Assembly: GCA_018388625.1 (NCBI GenBank) | Contig: CP074402.1 | Coordinates: 4,278,001-4,342,000, forward strand | DNA from: Nocardiopsis eucommiae | GTDB taxonomy: Bacteria; Actinomycetota; Actinomycetes; Streptosporangiales; Streptosporangiaceae | DNA length: 64,000 nt | Reading direction: 5' to 3' | In this document: positions 57,462 through 64,000 of the stretch, one piece after another | Position numbering within the stretch: position 1 is the stretch's first letter | Layout of the letters: each line of letters opens with the position of its first letter | Notes under the pieces: generated by a model | Told to the model about the DNA's origin: nothing | Databases searched by the model: none | Seen by the model: the letters and a program-made list of their open reading frames with translations, nothing else | Translations under genes and position numbers: made by a program

Positions 57462-58511
57462 ATGACCCGCGTGGTACAGCACCCCTTTGACCCGCCGGTC
57501 GACCGTTCGCACGGGACCGGCGACCCCATCAGGACGGAGGACGGCGCCCTCTCCCGGGAACCTCCCGGGCCAGCGCCCGACAACATGGCCAAGTCAGTAG
57601 GCTCCTACATCTTCAACGCGGTGCGCGGCGGCGCCGTCGGCACCTCCGAGGCACTGCCCGGCATCAGCGGCGGCACGGTCGCGCTGATGGTCGGCCTCTA
57701 CGACAAGCTGATCGGTGGCGCGGGCCACGTGGTCAGCGGCATCAAGCGCTACGTCACGGACGTTCCCCGGGGCCGCGGCAAGGAGCGCGCCCAGGAGCAG
57801 TTCCGCCAGGTGGACTGGTCGGTGCTCGTCCCCGCCCTCATCGGCATGGCCGTCGCGCTCATCCTGGCCGCCATCTTCCTCGCCCCGCTGGTGGAGGTCT
57901 ACGAGCAGTACGCGTACGCGCTGTTCTTCGGCCTGGTCCTGGCCTGCCTGTGGATCCCCTACACCGGCGCGGGCAAGAAGTGGAAGGCCTGGCACTACGC
58001 GGTGGCCCTGGTCTTCGCGGTGCTCGCCTTCCTGCTCACCGGCCTGCCCGGCGCCAACCTGCCCACCCACCCGGTGATCGTCTTCTTCGCGGCCGCCGTC
58101 GCCATCTGCGCCCTGGTGCTGCCGGGCCTGTCGGGTTCCTTCATCCTGCTGATCCTGGGCCTGTACGAGCCGACCATGGCCGCCCTGCGCGCGGCTGACC
58201 TGCCCTACATCACCGTCTTCGTGCTGGGCATGATCACCGGTCTGGCCCTGTTCGTGAAGGTGCTCCAGTTCCTGCTGGAGAACCACCACCACATCACCCT
58301 CGTGGTGCTCACCGGTCTGATGGCCGGTTCGCTGCGCGCCCTGTGGCCGTGGCAGGACCACAACCGCGACCTGGTTCCGATGAGCGACGTCCCCGTGACG
58401 CTGGCCTTCGCGGTCGGCGGCTTCGTGGTGGTCGTCGGCATGATCGTCTGGGAGCGGCGCAAGCACGCCCAGCAGGAGCAGGTGGAGACCCGCCACAACG
58501 TCACCGTCTGA
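57462..58511 (+). CDS. DUF368 membrane protein, putative undecaprenyl-phosphate transporter
   Basis: 349 residues, about eight or nine helices. AVRGGAVGTSEALPGISGGTVALM is the highly conserved DUF368 N-terminus, and PGLSGSFILLILGLYEPTM is the second repeat of the same motif. DUF368 proteins have been shown to return lipid carrier phosphate across the membrane for cell-wall synthesis. ATG 57462 (GGAGG upstream) adds about 40 cytosolic residues before the family start; MAKSVGSYI at residue 42 is an alternative. Confidence 0.92.
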   Translation: MTRVVQHPFDPPVDRSHGTGDPIRTEDGALSREPPGPAPDNMAKSVGSYIFNAVRGGAVGTSEALPGISGGTVALMVGLYDKLIGGAGHVVSGIKRYVTDVPRGRGKERAQEQFRQVDWSVLVPALIGMAVALILAAIFLAPLVEVYEQYAYALFFGLVLACLWIPYTGAGKKWKAWHYAVALVFAVLAFLLTGLPGANLPTHPVIVFFAAAVAICALVLPGLSGSFILLILGLYEPTMAALRAADLPYITVFVLGMITGLALFVKVLQFLLENHHHITLVVLTGLMAGSLRALWPWQDHNRDLVPMSDVPVTLAFAVGGFVVVVGMIVWERRKHAQQEQVETRHNVTV

Positions 58512-58522
58512 CCGCGCGGAGG

Positions 58523-58548
58523 GGGCGGTCCGCCCCGGCGGACCGTCC
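58523..58548. terminator. hairpin between DUF368 gene and TPP riboswitch
   Basis: GGGCGGTCCGCC / GGCGGACCGTCC, 12 bp with one G-U pair. Confidence 0.55.
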
Positions 58549-58604
58549 ACTACAGTCGAAACCACCACAGACCAACACTGATGCCGGGGCCGCGAGGCCC
58601 CGGC

Positions 58605-58687
58605 GGCGCGAGGTGCCGGAGAGAGTCCTCCCGGCTGAGAGCACACCCGTCGAACCTGCCCTAGTTCGTACTAGCGAAGGAACGCCA
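58605..58687 (+). promoter_or_regulatory. TPP (THI-box) riboswitch upstream of thiD
   Basis: The conserved thi elements are all visible: GAGGTGCC, CCGGCTGAGAGC, ACCCGTCGAACCTG and ACTAGCGAAGGAA. P1 closes as GGCG (58605-58608) with CGCC (58683-58686). The GAAGGA that serves as ribosome site for ATG 58688 is part of the conserved 3' element, so control is most likely at translation. A separate perfect hairpin GCCGGGGCC/GGCCCCGGC (58583-58604) stands directly in front. Confidence 0.9.
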
Positions 58688-59491
58688 ATGAGCGCGTACA
58701 ACGTCGTGTCCATCGCCGGAAGCGACCCCAGCGGGGGCGCCGGTGTCCAGGCCGACCTGAAGTCGTTCTCCGCCCACGGGGTCTTCGGGATGACCGTGGT
58801 GACGGCGTTGACCGCCCAGTCCACACGCGGGGTCACCGGGGTCCACGGTGTCCCCGCGTCCTTCGTCACCGACCAGATGGACACCCTGTTCACCGACGCG
58901 ACCGTGCACGCGGTCAAGGTGGGGATGCTGTCCACGTCGGAGGTCACCGAGGCGGTCGCGGCCGCCGTCGACCGCTACGCGCTGCCGAACGTGGTCGTGG
59001 ACCCGGTGATGGTGGCCAAGAGCGGTGACCGCCTCCTGGAGCGGTCCGCGATCGAGGCCCTGCGCACCGTCCTGCTGCCGCGCGCCGACCTGCTCACCCC
59101 CAACCTCCCCGAGGCCGCCGACCTGCTCGGCGAGACCGAGGCCACCGGCCTCAAGGAGATGCGGGGACAGGCCGAACGCCTCCTCGAACTCGGTCCGCGC
59201 CGCGTCCTGCTCAAGGGCGGGCACCTGCCCGGTGAGGAGAGTGTCGACCTGCTGGTCGACGGCGTCTCGGAGCCGGTGGAGTTCCGTGCCGGGCGGGTGG
59301 CCACCCGCAACACCCACGGCACCGGCTGCACGCTCTCCTCCTCGATCGCCGCCCTCCTCCCCCAGCGCCCGGACACGGTGGCCGCCGTTTCCGACGCCAA
59401 GGCCTACCTCACCGAGGCCCTGCGCCACGCCGACGAGATCCACGCGGGCGACGGCCAGGGACCGGTGCACCACTTCCACGCCTGGTGGTGA
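58688..59491 (+). CDS. thiD: hydroxymethylpyrimidine/phosphomethylpyrimidine kinase
   Basis: 267 residues; phosphorylates HMP and HMP-P for thiamine synthesis. VSIAGSDPSGGAGVQADLK is the ribokinase-like start, VDPVMVAKSGDRLL, LTPNLPEAADLLG and TRNTHGTGCTLSSSIAALL (anion hole and catalytic Cys/Asp-type region) follow. Controlled by the TPP riboswitch that ends one base before its ATG. Followed by a terminator hairpin, so it stands alone. Confidence 0.95.
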   Translation: MSAYNVVSIAGSDPSGGAGVQADLKSFSAHGVFGMTVVTALTAQSTRGVTGVHGVPASFVTDQMDTLFTDATVHAVKVGMLSTSEVTEAVAAAVDRYALPNVVVDPVMVAKSGDRLLERSAIEALRTVLLPRADLLTPNLPEAADLLGETEATGLKEMRGQAERLLELGPRRVLLKGGHLPGEESVDLLVDGVSEPVEFRAGRVATRNTHGTGCTLSSSIAALLPQRPDTVAAVSDAKAYLTEALRHADEIHAGDGQGPVHHFHAWW

Positions 59492-59510
59492 ACGGACGAC
59501 ACCACGCGAA

Positions 59511-59539
59511 GGGGGACCGGCCACCGTGGCCGGTCCCCC
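59511..59539. terminator. bidirectional hairpin terminator
   Basis: Perfect 13-bp stem GGGGGACCGGCCA / TGGCCGGTCCCCC, loop CCG, between thiD and the symporter stop. Confidence 0.8.
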
Positions 59540-59579
59540 TCGTCGTCGGCCGGGGGACCCGTCCCCCGGCCGGAGCGCA

Positions 59580-61025
59580 CTACTTGCTGACGTCGTCCAT
59601 GATCACGTCCGGGTTCTTCCACTCGGGATGGCCGAAGAACTTCCGTGTCTCCGCGACCACCACCGGGGAGAGCAGGATCAGACCCACCAGGTTCGGCAGT
59701 GCCATCAGACCGTTGGCGATGTCGCTGAACAGCCAGACCGACTCGATGCTGGCGGTCGCGCCGACGTAGACGACCCCGATGAACACCAGGCGGTAGGGCA
59801 GGACCAGGTAGCGCTTGCCCTTGGCCAGGTACACCATGCAGCGTTCGCCGTAGTACGACCAGCCGAGGATCGTCGTGTACGCGAAGACCGCCACCGCGCA
59901 GGCGATGAAGACCACGCCGAAGGAGCCCAGGGCCGGGCTGAGCTGGCCCAGGCCCTGCTCCATGGATCCGGAGGTGAGCAGCACGCCCTTGCTGTCCGGG
60001 TCGTACCCGGCGCTCTCCGGGGCGTTCCACAGGCCGGAGGTGATGATCATCAGGGCGGTCAGGGTGACCATGATGATCGTGTCGATGAAGGTCTGCGTCA
60101 TCGACACCATGGCCTGACGGACCGGCTGGGTGGTCTTGGCCGAGGCGGCGGCGATGGCGCCGGTGCCCAGCCCGGACTCGTTCGAGAAGATGCCGCGCGC
60201 GACACCGGTACGGATGACCAGCATGAGCGCGGCGCCCGCGAACCCGCCGGCGGCGGAGGTGCCGGTGAAGGCGTCCGTGAAGACGAGCTGGAAGGCCGGG
60301 AGCAGCTGCTCCCAGTTGATCATCAGCACCAGCAGGTTCATGAAGATGAACCCGATGATCATGAACGGCACGATCGCGGAGGCGAAGCGGCCGATGCTCT
60401 TGATACCGCCGAGGATGACGACGGCGACGAGGACCATCAGCACGACACCGATGATGCGGGGGTCGATGCCGGTGATGTTGTTGATCGAGCTGGAGACGGC
60501 CTCGGCCTGGGTGCCGTTGCCGATACCGAAGGCCGCGATGCCGCCGAAGACCGCGAAGGCGCCGCCGAGGAAGACCCCGAGGCCGCCGGGCAGACCGTTG
60601 CGGAGGTAGTACATCGGGCCGCCGGCCTGCTCGCCCTTCTCGTCCCTGGTGCGGTACTTGACGCCCAGGAGGGCCTCGCTGTACTTGGTGGCCATGCCCA
60701 CGAGGCCGGTGACCCACATCCAGAACAGGGCGCCCGGGCCGCCGATGCCGATGGCCAGGCCCACACCGGCGATGTTGCCGACGCCGACGGTGGCGGCGAG
60801 CGCCGTGCTGAGCGCCTGGTAGTGGGAGATGTCGCCCTCGGCCTGGTCGTTGTCCTCCTTGCGTCGGACCAGGGCGAGCCAGAGCGCGTGGCCGAGCTTG
60901 GTGAACTGGAGCAGCCTCAGCCGGACGGTGAGGAAGACACCGGTCAGGAGCAGCAGGGGAATGAGGACGTACGGTCCCCAGATGATCTCCGACAGGACGC
61001 CGGCCATCTCTAGGAGTTGGTCCAC
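59580..61025 (-). CDS. sodium:alanine symporter, AGCS family
   Basis: 481 residues, about ten helices. LSTALAATVGVGNIAGVGLA is the AGCS signature region, GGPGALFWMWVTGLVGMATK and SNESGLGTGAIAAASAKTTQ are conserved, and GPMYYLRNGL is typical of AgcS/DagA-like transporters. GTG 61025 with GAGAGG six bases before. Uptake of alanine (or glycine) fits the alanine dehydrogenase elsewhere in the window, though the genes are far apart. Confidence 0.94.
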   Translation of the reverse strand: MDQLLEMAGVLSEIIWGPYVLIPLLLLTGVFLTVRLRLLQFTKLGHALWLALVRRKEDNDQAEGDISHYQALSTALAATVGVGNIAGVGLAIGIGGPGALFWMWVTGLVGMATKYSEALLGVKYRTRDEKGEQAGGPMYYLRNGLPGGLGVFLGGAFAVFGGIAAFGIGNGTQAEAVSSSINNITGIDPRIIGVVLMVLVAVVILGGIKSIGRFASAIVPFMIIGFIFMNLLVLMINWEQLLPAFQLVFTDAFTGTSAAGGFAGAALMLVIRTGVARGIFSNESGLGTGAIAAASAKTTQPVRQAMVSMTQTFIDTIIMVTLTALMIITSGLWNAPESAGYDPDSKGVLLTSGSMEQGLGQLSPALGSFGVVFIACAVAVFAYTTILGWSYYGERCMVYLAKGKRYLVLPYRLVFIGVVYVGATASIESVWLFSDIANGLMALPNLVGLILLSPVVVAETRKFFGHPEWKNPDVIMDDVSK

Positions 61026-61245
61026 TGGGGACCTCTCTTTCGGTGATTGCGTGGGGTGGGGGGAACCAGTGGTGTGACGGGGGAACCGGGACCCTCAGAA
61101 ACACGTTGGAACCGGTGGATACTGTTCGGTATCGGGAAAGAATGGCACTGACGCGTAACAAACAAATCACGCGAGGTCAGAATGCGTGTTACGACTCGTA
61201 CACGCGCATTCGACACGGAGACCGCGTCAGCCACACGGGGCGCCG

Positions 61246-61511
61246 CTACCCCTCGCCGCCCTCTCCCTCCTCCCCCTTGACCTGGTCCAAGGCGAGTCTG
61301 CTGAGGAGCGCGGCCGCCTCGTCCGGGTCCGCCCCCTGTCCCACGGCCACACCGAGCAGGTAGGTCGTGAGCGGGGCCGCGGGTCGGGCCACGGAGTGAG
61401 CGGCGTCACGCGCGAGGTCGAGCACGCGGTCCACGTCGGGCTTCCGGAGGGGTCGGTCCCGGTCAGCTCCAGTTCGGCGCGGACCAGTTCGGACCATTCC
61501 ACGAGTGTCAC
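61246..61511 (-). CDS. DUF6457-like small protein (one apparent frameshift)
   Basis: About 88 residues from GTG 61511 (AGGAG seven bases before). VTLVEWSELVRAELELTG, then after the repair of the G4 run 61449-61452 VDRVLDLARDAAHSVARP and AAPLTTYLLGVAVGQG, the pattern of DUF6457 proteins that are often encoded near molybdopterin genes. An acidic Glu-rich tail ends it. Function unknown. Confidence 0.7.
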
Positions 61512-61739
61512 CACACGGCTCCTTGGATGTGCGTTCGGGTTTCGTCGTTCGGCGATCACGGCCACGCCGGGGTCACCCGTCGGTCAGTCGACCGTGCGGA
61601 CGGCGTCACCACCTGATCGGCCAACCCGTGTCGGCGCTTCGGGCGAGGTTCTCCCGCCCGGCGACCCGGGTTCACTCCCCGACCCTAGCGTCGGAGGCAC
61701 CCACCACTCGGCGTGACACCTCGGCGTTGGGAGCCCCGC

Positions 61740-62922
61740 ATGTCCCCCACACCCCCGCCCTCCGTCCACCGGCCGCCCCTGCGCGTGGCCATCGTGACCG
61801 AGTCCTTCCTCCCGCAGGTCAACGGGGTCACCAACTCCGTGTGCCGGATCAGCGAGCACCTGGCGGCCGAGGGACACCAGGCGCTCGTCCTCGCCCCCGG
61901 CCACGGCCCGACCTCGTACGCGGGCTTCCCGGTCGTCCGGACCCCGGCGCTGCCCCTGCCCGTGTACCGGGACTTCTCCATGGGGCTGCCCGCCCGGAGG
62001 ACCATGACCGCCGCGATCCGGGCGTTCGCGCCCGACGTGCTGCACCTGGCCTCCCCGCGCTGTTCGGCGCGACGGCGGTGGACGTGGCCCGCCGGTGGGC
62101 GCTGCCGACGGTGGCGGCGTTCCAGACCGACCTGCCCGGGTTCGCCGGACGCTACGGCCTGCCCGGGTCCGGGACGCTGTGGTCGCTGCTCCACCGCGTC
62201 CACTCGGCGGTGGACCGCACGCTGGTGCCGTCCTCGGCCACCCTGGAGGCGCTCTCCGGTCGGGGGTTCCCCCGGCTGGACCTGTGGCGCCGGGGTGTGG
62301 ACGCCGCGCGCTTCTCCCCGACCACCGGTCCGAGGAACTACGTCGCGAGCTGGCACCGAACGGTGAGGTGATCGTGGGGTACGTGGGCCGTCTGTCCCGC
62401 GACAAGCGGGTGCACCTGCTGGGCCATCTGGCGAGGCTGCGGGGGATACGCCTGGTGGTGGTCGGGGACGGCCCGGACCGCGCCCGGCTGCGCCGCCTGC
62501 TGCCGGACGCCGTCTTCACGGGGCAGCGGACCGGCCCGGACCTCTCACGGCTGTACGCGTCACTGGACGTGTTCGTGCACACCGGTGCGGACGAGACCTT
62601 CTGCCAGACCGTGCAGGAGGCGCTGGCCTCGGGCGTACCGGTGGTCGTCCCGGCGGCGGGCGGCCCCGTGGACCTGGTGACGGAGGGGCACAACGGCCTG
62701 CTGTACCGGCCGGACTCGGTCAGTGAGCTGCGGGTGGCGGTGGGGCGGCTGGCCCACAACCGGGAGGTGCGGGCCCGGTTGGCGGCCCGGGCCCGGCCCT
62801 CGGTGGCGCACCGCACGTGGCGGTCGGTCAACGAGGAGCTGGTGGAGCACTACAGAGCGGTGATCGCCCCGAGCCACGAGCTGGCCGCCCGCCGGGAGCG
62901 GATGACGGCCGGAGGCGTGTGA
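61740..62922 (+). CDS. family-4 glycosyltransferase, PimB/MgtA-like (two apparent frameshifts)
   Basis: About 394 residues, GT-B fold. RVAIVTESFLPQVNGVTNSV is the classic N-terminus of mannosyltransferases acting on phosphatidylinositol or diacylglycerol glycolipids, followed by HLASPALFGATA, TDLPGFAGRYGL, IVGYVGRLSRDKRVHLL and DVFVHTGADETFCQTVQEAL (EX7E region, Glu residues). The breaks at C4 runs 62053-62056 and 62316-62319 are each repaired by one base. ATG 61740. Followed by a strong hairpin. Confidence 0.88.
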
Positions 62923-62951
62923 CTGCGGCGCGGATCGGCCGGGAAGGGCGT

Positions 62952-62989
62952 GACGGGACCCTCCCTGGGAGAGAGAGGAGGGTCCCGTC
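62952..62989. terminator. bidirectional hairpin terminator
   Basis: Perfect 13-bp stem GACGGGACCCTCC / GGAGGGTCCCGTC with a 12-base purine-rich loop. Confidence 0.75.
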
Positions 62990-63049
62990 GGTGGTGACCG
63001 CCTCACCCCGTATAAGAGAGGCGGGCACGATCTGGGCGCGGACGCGCGG

Positions 63050-64000
63050 TCAGTGGACCGGCTGCGCGATCGCCGCCGGAGCCGGGATCACCGTGCTGGG
63101 CGACGGGGTGCCGGAGGCCGCGGTGTCGGAGAGCAGCGCCCCGAGGACCTCGGTGAGCCGGTCCAGGTGGGAGCGGATCCACGGCAGGGACAGGGGGTCC
63201 TCGGCGGACAGCGCCGCGTACCGCTTGTCCTCGGAGTCCCCGTACAGGAGGCTGGTGGCCACCCGCATCCGCAGGGCGGCGGAGCTCTCGCCGAACTCGA
63301 CGGCGGGCAGCACCCCCATGCCGAAGTGCTCCAGGAGGTGCCCGGTCAGCTCCGGACCCGTGGTCACTCCGTGCAGCGCGGACAGCCGCTCACGGACCGG
63401 TTCGAAGTCCGGGTAGAGGTAGAAGGCCGCCGTCGGGGGCGAGACGAGCGCCCCGGCCCGGGAGAAGACGTCGGCGACGGCGCGGGCCACGACGCCGTGC
63501 AGGCGACGGCTGCGGTCCACGTGGTCACGCAGCTCGGCCGGTTCACCGAAGGCGTACGCGGCCGCCTGCTGGACGGGCGCGGCCGGGCTGGACCAGATCT
63601 CGCTGGCCACACCCAGGAGGCCGCCGCGCAGGCGGTGGCCGATCTCGGAGTCGGGCAGGCGCAGGACGCCGATCCGCCAGCCGCCGAGGGCCAGGTTCTT
63701 GCTGAGCCCGGTGGAGATGACGGTGCGCTCGGGCGCGTACTCGGCCGGGCTGTGGACCTCCGCGCGTTCCCGGCCGTGCTCGTCCACGTGGACGAGGTCC
63801 CGGTAGATCTCGTCGGAGATGATCACGAGGTCGAGTTCGCGGGCGACCTCGGCCAGGCGGCGCACGGTCTCCGCCCGCGCGACGGTGCCGGTCGGGTTGT
63901 CCGGGACGGTGACGACCACCGCGTTGACGGTGCGTCCCTCCTCCCGGGCGGCGGTGACGGCGGCGTGCAGCAGGTCCGGCTGCGGTACCCCGCCCTGCCC
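63050..64000 (-). CDS. class I/II aminotransferase (partial, cut by window edge)
   Basis: C-terminal 316 residues of a PLP-dependent aminotransferase. V-VPDNPTGTV is the pyridine-ring Asn region, ELDLVIISDEIYRDLVH the Asp/Tyr strand, and ISTGLSKNLALGGWRIGVL the PLP lysine motif. The Arg of RMRVATSLL likely binds the substrate carboxylate. The tail after about residue 290 is Pro/Ser/Thr-rich and non-conserved. The N-terminus is outside the window. Substrate cannot be assigned. Confidence 0.9.
   Translation of the reverse strand, partial: GQGGVPQPDLLHAAVTAAREEGRTVNAVVVTVPDNPTGTVARAETVRRLAEVARELDLVIISDEIYRDLVHVDEHGRERAEVHSPAEYAPERTVISTGLSKNLALGGWRIGVLRLPDSEIGHRLRGGLLGVASEIWSSPAAPVQQAAAYAFGEPAELRDHVDRSRRLHGVVARAVADVFSRAGALVSPPTAAFYLYPDFEPVRERLSALHGVTTGPELTGHLLEHFGMGVLPAVEFGESSAALRMRVATSLLYGDSEDKRYAALSAEDPLSLPWIRSHLDRLTEVLGALLSDTAASGTPSPSTVIPAPAAIAQPVH

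Noticed and set aside
61154..61193. CGTAACA/TGTTACG inverted pair upstream of the AGCS gene
   Set aside because: Arms are 26 bases apart and only seven bases long; too weak to call an operator.
1664..62922. Reading the 22 broken genes as pseudogenes
   Set aside because: All breaks are single missing G/C bases in runs, including in essential biosynthetic genes; this is an error signature, not decay.

Overview
The window is very GC-rich with strong G/C third-codon bias. It carries WhiJ-type regulator sets (XRE-DUF5753, DUF397, small ATPases), a type I-E CRISPR array and many GTG/TTG starts. This points to a filamentous actinomycete, most likely Nocardiopsis or a relative; the genus is inference. 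No rRNA, tRNA or cas gene was seen.

The most important technical observation concerns data quality. About 30 apparent frameshifts fall in 22 genes, and every one is repaired by adding a single G or C to a G/C run of 3-5. Runs of five are very common, but I found only two runs of six and none longer. The breaks are therefore almost certainly undercalled homopolymers, not real pseudogenes. Affected genes are annotated as single CDSs across the break, with the break position given.

Layout. 1-3498 (-): oligopeptide ABC importer (binding protein, two permeases). 3735-10533 (+): metal-dependent hydrolase, O-methyltransferase, SbcD/SbcC, a membrane protein and a DUF3558 lipoprotein. 10629-16212: accessory region with a CRISPR-like repeat pair, a stand-alone YcaO gene plus a 44-residue candidate RiPP precursor, a CYTH protein, a DUF6879 protein, a radical SAM/SPASM protein and a kinase-fold phosphotransferase. 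16302-19511: esterase and MFS pump facing a TetR regulator with twin operators. 19735-24969: WhiJ-like regulatory island (four DUF397 proteins, one XRE regulator, three ATPase-fold proteins, small coupled ORFs), abutting an 11-repeat CRISPR array (25012-25663). 25939-32813: CopD-CtaG fusion, a dihydroorotase-like protein without metal ligands, alanine dehydrogenase, an enolase-superfamily protein without key catalytic residues, and a MaoC-like hydratase. 32885-44131 (-): envelope glycan locus with an OatA-type acyltransferase, a membrane methyltransferase and a tandemly duplicated two-gene glycosyltransferase module. 44647-55155: superoxide dismutase, MocR regulator, DUF3291 protein, enoyl-ACP reductase, biotin genes bioA/bioD and divergent bioF, an SGNH hydrolase and ornithine aminotransferase. 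55530-64000: acyl-CoA ligase, DUF368 transporter, TPP riboswitch with thiD, AGCS symporter, DUF6457 protein, GT4-like glycosyltransferase and a partial aminotransferase.

Best candidate for something undescribed: the minimal peptide/YcaO locus at 10931-12411. Its precursor looks as if the core is N-terminal and the acidic tail acts as a follower, the layout known from bottromycin. CRISPR-repeat-like DNA lies on both sides.
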